This document shows, piece by piece, positions 58,620-64,000 of a stretch of 64,000 bases of DNA (position 1 is the first letter of the stretch; each line of letters begins with the position of its first letter). Source of the stretch: Liriodendron chinense (Eukaryota > Streptophyta > Magnoliopsida > Magnoliales > Magnoliaceae); the NCBI GenBank assembly GCA_003013855.2, contig ML058439.1, positions 310,001-374,000 on the forward strand, in the 5' to 3' direction. The translations under genes were made by a program, and so were the position numbers. The notes below the pieces were generated by a model. It searched no databases. It was not told the origin of the DNA and worked only from the letters and a program-made list of their open reading frames with translations.

Positions 58620-60706
58620 AACGATAAGTTGAATGATTCCGAATACATAAAAAAATCCCTCCATCCAACCCCCATTCAACTCAGCCAACGACCTGCCAAC
58701 CCTAAACTGTCTTTGCCTATAACCTGCAAAACAAAATAATAGTAAGAAATTAATTACATCCCAACTAACAAAAAAAGCAGATAGATGTCAAAATTGACTA
58801 ATAAAGATAATCTATGATTTTTTTAAAGGTAAGATCTGCATGAATCCCTTAAGTTCGAACATGAGTGTTCCATGGATCAAAAATATTATTTTCGTTAGTC
58901 AAGAATTTGCCAGGAAAAAACATCAAACACATCAGTTTAGTCGTATTAAGTCTATGCTTAGGTTTCTTACGTATGTACACACTACACATGCACACGTGTG
59001 TGACTGTCTTAGAATTTTGAATAAAGAAGAAGAAAATTTCTTAGATGAGAGATCTTCACTTGTAGAGGAAGAAATCCCAAGAATCATCCCAAGCAACCAT
59101 CCATCTTTGTGCCACATCCTGATTGTGCACTTGGGATGGTTTGATCATCCTATTTCTATGTCATGGACTACGAAGGTGATCACATTGGATGAGCAGTTAT
59201 GCATCGCCATGGGAACTTTAGTGCATTAAGGGTGTGCAATAAGCTGTGTGCAATTAGCATTCCATGACAAGAATTTGGTGCAAGAAGCAAAAGCTGGGTG
59301 CTACTAACCTGAACAAATAAAACAGAAGGTTTCTCATTGTGAAGCAAGCTTGAGAACTTCTCTCTTGAGATTTTCCAATTATGGAAATAGCTTTGCCGCA
59401 TGAGATCCATAATACAGTGAAAATATTGCATCTACCCCCTTTTATGGTATTCGTTGCAGAAGCACAATCATTCAATGAGATCTGAATGGATGCTAGCTTC
59501 ACCAACTCATTTCCAATGATGATGTTGTTGGCATGATATAGCCTTTTGAGGATATGTGAACCCAACATAAAAAAAAAATGAAAATCAATTCAGACTTTCT
59601 TCAGCAGAAGAGAACTAACAAAATAAGAGAAACTAGGAAAAGAGCAAAGTTCAAGGAAATGACTCTTGTTTCTTTTGCAATTAAGTGTTACAGTACATAC
59701 AATTCATTGGAAAACATGATTATCTGTATGGTAACCAGCACAGGAACAACACAAGAATGTAGAGGTCCTTGTTTTGTTTCAGCCGTTTTATCTTATTCTT
59801 AAAATAGACAAATATAGGATTTTGTTTTTCTTTTTTTTTTTTTTTTTTAAATTTCCAATCATTTTGGCAAGCATTTCTATTTCCAATTATTAATTATGTA
59901 CGTGTGTTTATAATTGTAGTTCTGTAATTGTTAATCCTGAATTGAAATGTCATTATCACCATCACCATCATATCATAGCCTTGTCCTAGCTATTTGGGTT
60001 CAACTTTCAAAATAGGGATTCTCATGATTGCCAAGAAAGAGTTCTGCAATGGCTGTCCAATTGAAATCAGCCCTTCTCCTTTACCCAAGCTTAGAACTGG
60101 TTGGACAATCATTTCTAGGTGGAGCTTCCAATCTAAAAGAAGTACTATGTTAATTTTCTTTATTTAAAATGTATTGCTAGAAGTTTAACTTCAGTTCATT
60201 AATGTCTATAAAATGCCATAATTATTTTTTGAGTGAGCAAGATGCCGCATATGTATTGTTATAGTACAAAACAACCCCACCACCATAAATGAACTGACCA
60301 TAAATCAAATACTGACCTGATAATAAATCTCCGCCCAAAACAGGACCAAGAGCACATATGTCGCGAAGAATGCAGGACCAGGTATATCAAGAAGTATATG
60401 ATTTATAATCTAACAGTAAAGTCATGAAGATTATCATCAGTAAAACTGATTTTAATTTTTTAAAAGGCAAGAATTAAAAAGTAACATGGCCTCACAGCCA
60501 ATAAGTACGCTCAGACAAACCCAAGCAACAAAAGAAAGACTCAAGCTTGCTTATTGTATCACCTAAAGCGCAACCTAGCCCAAAACAAGCTATCTTTACC
60601 TGACTATCCCGGCACAACCTATATTTACCACCAACCAGCGTATCCAATGCAACCGCCAAAAAAGAGACTCTCCCAAACAGAAAAAAACAGCCAATTACAG
60701 CTACCA
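58620..60706. other. Intergenic or intronic, no gene supported
   Basis: AT-rich sequence with a T-rich run at 59824-59848. Frames such as 58840-59229 match no family I know and show no exon signals. Some of this may be intron of the minus-strand gene to the right; I cannot tell. Confidence 0.5.
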
Positions 60707-61165
60707 CACTACAAGAATTTCACCTTTTACCAAGGAAATATTTCCTAGGTAAAAGTTACAATTTCCTAGGTAAATGTCATTACCGACGAAACTTTTCGTC
60801 GTTGGTTTCGTCGAAATATCACCCTCAGCAAAAACAATTACCTACGCAAAGATTTTTTTTTGCCGGTAAAAGGTCGACTTTTACCGACGAATAATTGCGT
60901 TGGTAAAAGTCCAGAATTTAGTGGCTATATGTTCAGTTCGTCGGTGATTTATGAACATTTTCCGAGGAAACAAAGACTATTAGTGAGGAAAGTTCCTTGG
61001 TAAAGGTAATAGAATTATTGACGAAGTATTTCCTTGGAAAGGTAGTGCTATTACCAACGAAAATGTTCCTTGGAAAAGGTAGATGGTGGTACTTTTTCCA
61101 ACAACTATTTCATTGCAAAATGTGCTAATGCCAACACAATATTTCCTTGGAAAAGTATTACTACC
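60707..61165. mobile_element. CACTA-type (En/Spm) element end with subterminal repeats
   Basis: CACTACAAGAATTTCACC at 60707 is a CACTA-superfamily terminus. Some 450 bp of short repeats on both strands follow: TTTACCAAGGAAA, TTTCCTAGGTAAA, TTACCGACGAAA, TTCCTTGG(T/A)AAAGG. These are the usual subterminal transposase-binding arrays of that superfamily. I do not find the opposite end (TTCTTGTAGTG), so it is a fragment or its far end is degraded. Confidence 0.7.
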
Positions 61166-62891
61166 AGTATTTCACCAGCATATATAATTTTTTTTTTCTA
61201 TAAACATACAATTCACAGCCACTTGTTAAACCATTGAATATCTCAATCACCTGATAAAACATCCAATTCGTATACCAATCAAAATAACCATTCCACCGTA
61301 TAACATCATAATGTTTTGAATAGATATCAGAATGTCAATCCCACCAGTAAACAGAACCATTAAAAAAAAAAAAAACCATCAGCACGAACATCCCCACTGT
61401 CACCAACAAACAGTCTGCAAAATAAAACAAAAAACAATATTAATTATTAATACCTTATAAATAAAATATGCAGTTAGGTGATCATTTATCGGTTTCTAAT
61501 CACATCATGAAATCTTAAAAATACAACTTGAATTAAAGATACTTTAAAAAAGTTGTCTTTAAGTTGAATTCAAATCTTAATTACCATTATCGATAATCAC
61601 AATATATACAAGTCAAAATGAGCACAACCATCCATAAAACATTACCACAATCATAAACGTTGCTAATGCACATGTTACCCCGTACTAGCGTGGTTGACAG
61701 GGGCAATATCGAAGCCATCCATTAGGTGGTGGTGACCATGTAGATGCTCTCCCAAAATTAAATGTATTCCATTCAAAAGGTGGGCCACCATTTCAAAAAT
61801 AGATGTACGGTTAAACAAACTTCCACCAAAAACAATTAGCCATAAATTTGTTTTATAAACTATCACCCAACTGACGGGTGGACCAAGTTCATTCTTTGGG
61901 CATGAGCATCCAAATGATGGTAGATATAGCACCAATGTGCCAGGCTGGCACATGAGGTGGCATGTGCTTTAGCAAACTGGAGCACGTGTGGGGGTAGCAT
62001 AGCTCATCATACCTTTCTATCTCCATTTCCCATAAGGGAGCAAGAAGCCGCTACTAGTACTACCACTATACAGCTACCCTAACTGTAGATACAAGTTGAT
62101 CCCCAAACACACATCCAGCAAAACTGCCTCATATACTCAAAACAGCTCTTTAAAGCAAACAAAAGAATCATAAACAAGAGTATCTTACCTTGGTCATCGA
62201 GATCAAAGGCCTCATTGTAGATGTAATCATATGAGAGATCAAAGAAATAAATAATCCAGATGGAATGCTCCTCAGTTACAAGGCCCAGCTCCAAAGTGAA
62301 ATCTCTTTGCATGCTTGTCATTGAAGGCATATTCCAATAGCAGAGGCCCCAGTGGAGAATCTACGCAACAGACCAATAAACTAGGAAAGTATGATGAAAT
62401 AGAGACGCCGGCCCATAACATGACAGATTGCTTGATGAATTTTATGTTGAGACTATCTGCTTACCCATGTGACAACACACAAATGGGTAAACTCATCGGA
62501 AGAAGCTGCCCTCTATACTAAAATTTCAGCCATGCGACCATAACCTACAGACTTCAGAGTAGCACTGTTTAAGTCAGAAAAATTATGAGACAAATGAACC
62601 ATATTGATTTAAAAGGAAATCTTTTCTTTTTTAAAATGCTTGGTCAAATAAATACGAATCTCTACCAGCATTCTACTCATAAAAAGAAGTATCTAACAAC
62701 ATTTTCTTGTCTAGAATAAGCCATAAACTAGGGTAAACCAAAAATAAATAAATAACCAAATGGAAAAATATTTTGATAATGTCTTGTAAGGAAGAAAAAG
62801 TCAGCAGCAAGTTTCTTATATAATTATTAATTACAGAATAGATTCCAAAAAGAACAAAAAAAAAAAAAAAGAAGAAGAATTGAAGTCTTAC
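61166..62891. other. No gene supported; possible intron
   Basis: AT-rich sequence. A minus-strand stretch at 62180-62325 (SIWIIYFFDLSYDYIYNEAF then a GTAAGA donor) looks exon-like but I cannot assign it. The block 61670-61950 contains GGTGGGCCACC-like words without clear arms. Confidence 0.45.
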
Positions 62892-63542
62892 TGGAGAGTT
62901 TTTTTTATCTCCTGGAGAAATTCAGAAAGTGCAGAGTCAGCCTATTGCCGTATTTCATCGCTGGAATCGCTTAACAAACCTGGACATTTGATGCCCTATG
63001 AGTTTTCATGTAAATTGAAGTCACAATACAAGATATAGCTTAAAGGAGTTTGTTATTTGTCACTAAGGTATGGTTACCATCAAGAAAATCTGGAAGAAAA
63101 CCAAGCATATCAATATCAAGAACACTGTCCAGTACAGTGATCCATCCCACAAAAAAAATGGTGGACATAGGGATTCAGAACATTTGTGCGCTTCCTTAGC
63201 AGTAGTATAAATCCTTCGATGCTGAAAAAAAAAATGAAGACAGTAAAGTCCTAGAACCATATTTCTCCAATTTCTTTTTCCTTTATGCTGAAAATTCATT
63301 CTATAAATTCAAAATGGAAGTTACGAGGATAGATTGTGCACCTGAACTGATCACTTTCAGTAACAATATCCTGGTTATTAGTTGAAAATATTAAATTATG
63401 CAAGTACATATCATTGATTGGCACAACCCAACATAAGAGTTAACTGAAAGTGCATTGATGGCAAACCTTCACAAGCCAGTCTAAAAGATGAGCAACACTC
63501 TGCACATTCACTTCTGAATCTGCTGAAAGCTTACAAAGGGCC
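62892..63542 (-). pseudogene. VAC14: Degenerate VAC14-like gene fragment (four exons)
   Basis: VAC14 is the HEAT-repeat scaffold of the FAB1/PIKfyve-FIG4 complex that makes PtdIns(3,5)P2 on endosome and vacuole membranes. Minus-strand pieces in order: 63542-63467 (ALCKLSADSEVNVQ, HLLDWLVK, GT donor), 63372-63344 (DIVTESDQFS), 63221-63078 (LLLRKRTNVLNPYV, then VGWITVLDS, LGFLPDFLDG), 62979-62892 (LLSDSSDEIRQ, ADSALSEFLQEIK). Order, phases and splice sites fit the plant VAC14 N-terminal region. Damage: an extra T in the T-run after NPYVHH (63151-63158) shifts the frame, CAG reads TAG in RQ*ADSA, bases are missing after exon 4 starts, and an A-run is expanded near 62905. The upstream part (63543-63643) does not look like VAC14. 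Introns are kept, so it is a partial duplicate, not a processed copy. Confidence 0.75.
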
Positions 63543-63643
63543 GGCACACGTGTCTGATCAGAGCTTTCCATCAGAAGGGCTAGATCTTCTGGCCTTACAA
63601 CCAGGCCATTAAACTCCTCTGGTGACCATAGCAAACAGAACAA

Positions 63644-64000
63644 ATGGGCGAGCTAGAAAACTAATTTATCTCACGAACGTGAGCCATATTGACATGCATA
63701 CCTGAAGCGCCCAAAAGCCATATAATACCCATCTGCACCTGCTTTCAACCATCTCCAAATAAAAGTAGCCAAGAAACCATCCATCATCAGCATACGACCC
63801 TCAACAACCATCAATGCATTGAATTGGATTTTAATGTTCGGGTGGTAATCAGAGAATTCTCACAAACCACAAGCATGCACAGAAACAGAATGTATAGGTA
63901 AGAAGCTCAACATTTTTATTAACAAAGGAGAAGTTTCCCTTTACATTCACATGCATACACAAGTGATGGAGACTAAATCTGGACACATGATCTAGAATCA
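63644..64000. other. No gene supported
   Basis: No recognisable exon of the preceding VAC14 region. A short minus-strand open stretch at 63705-63830 ends in a CAG/GTATGC donor-like site but is unassigned. Confidence 0.4.

Noticed and set aside
58840..59229. 129-residue plus-strand frame
   Set aside because: No family resemblance, no repeats or splice context; expected by chance in AT-rich DNA of this length.
62079..62330. Minus-strand exon-like stretch ending in a GTAAGA donor
   Set aside because: I cannot match it to VAC14 or any other family; a single donor-like site is weak evidence.
63700..63835. Minus-strand stretch (DGFLATFIWRWLKAGADGYY) with a donor-like end, as an upstream VAC14 exon
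   Set aside because: It does not resemble the VAC14 region that should precede the ALCKLSADS exon; no transcript evidence.

Overview
This is a 64-kb piece of a flowering-plant nuclear genome, almost all of it transposable elements. The host genes I can support are two LRR receptor-like protein (RLP) genes, one decayed and one intact, and a degenerate VAC14-like fragment at the far right. The dense cluster of fold-back elements with GGGCCCACCATGATG-like ends in 5.4-17.3 kb is a type I associate with magnoliid genomes. That is recollection, not a search, so the organism call stops at plant, possibly a magnoliid.

Layout. 1-2008: right part of a long LTR with GA/GAA tracts, which cuts off the 3' end of an RLP pseudogene (2009-5110, minus). 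5.4-17.3 kb: at least a dozen fold-back MITEs, a hAT-type MITE with a perfect 8-bp target duplication (8668-9491), a ~480-bp duplication and a family-B fragment with a G35 run. 17.4-21.1 kb: an intact RLP gene (17444-20767, plus) with TATA box and poly(A) signal. 21.9-53.7 kb: a Russian-doll nest. A ~2.9-kb solo LTR (target duplication TGATG) is split by a family-A element (TTAAC) and by a 27.5-kb Ty3/gypsy Tat/Ogre-like retrotransposon (24395-51889, target duplication GGGGC). That retrotransposon is itself split by a family-B element (ATTGC) in gag and by a family-A element (CTCAT/CTCAC) in the integrase zinc finger. Right of the nest: a short poly(A) retroinsertion, a third family-A element fused to an integrase fragment between 50-bp repeats, a rearranged family-B element, TA microsatellites, CACTA-type subterminal repeats and the VAC14-like exons on the minus strand.

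The giant element has LTRs, a tRNA-Arg-type primer site, gag, protease, RT, RNase H, a second RNase H, integrase (DX35E), a polypurine tract and several tandem-repeat arrays. Between integrase and 3' LTR it carries two intron-containing genes on the opposite strand that resemble plant mobile domain (PMD, aminotransferase-like) genes. All its reading frames have stops or frameshifts, so it is not autonomous now.

The least explained structure is the palindrome cassette. Families A and B have unrelated bodies, yet both carry clustered perfect or near-perfect palindromes (core GACCGGTC, or CCGATnnATCGG) just upstream of a TATA-like box when read on the minus strand. The palindrome word differs between copies. 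Spacing is 52 bp in one copy and near multiples of 10.5 bp in another. In one B copy the half of the element carrying the cassette appears inverted.
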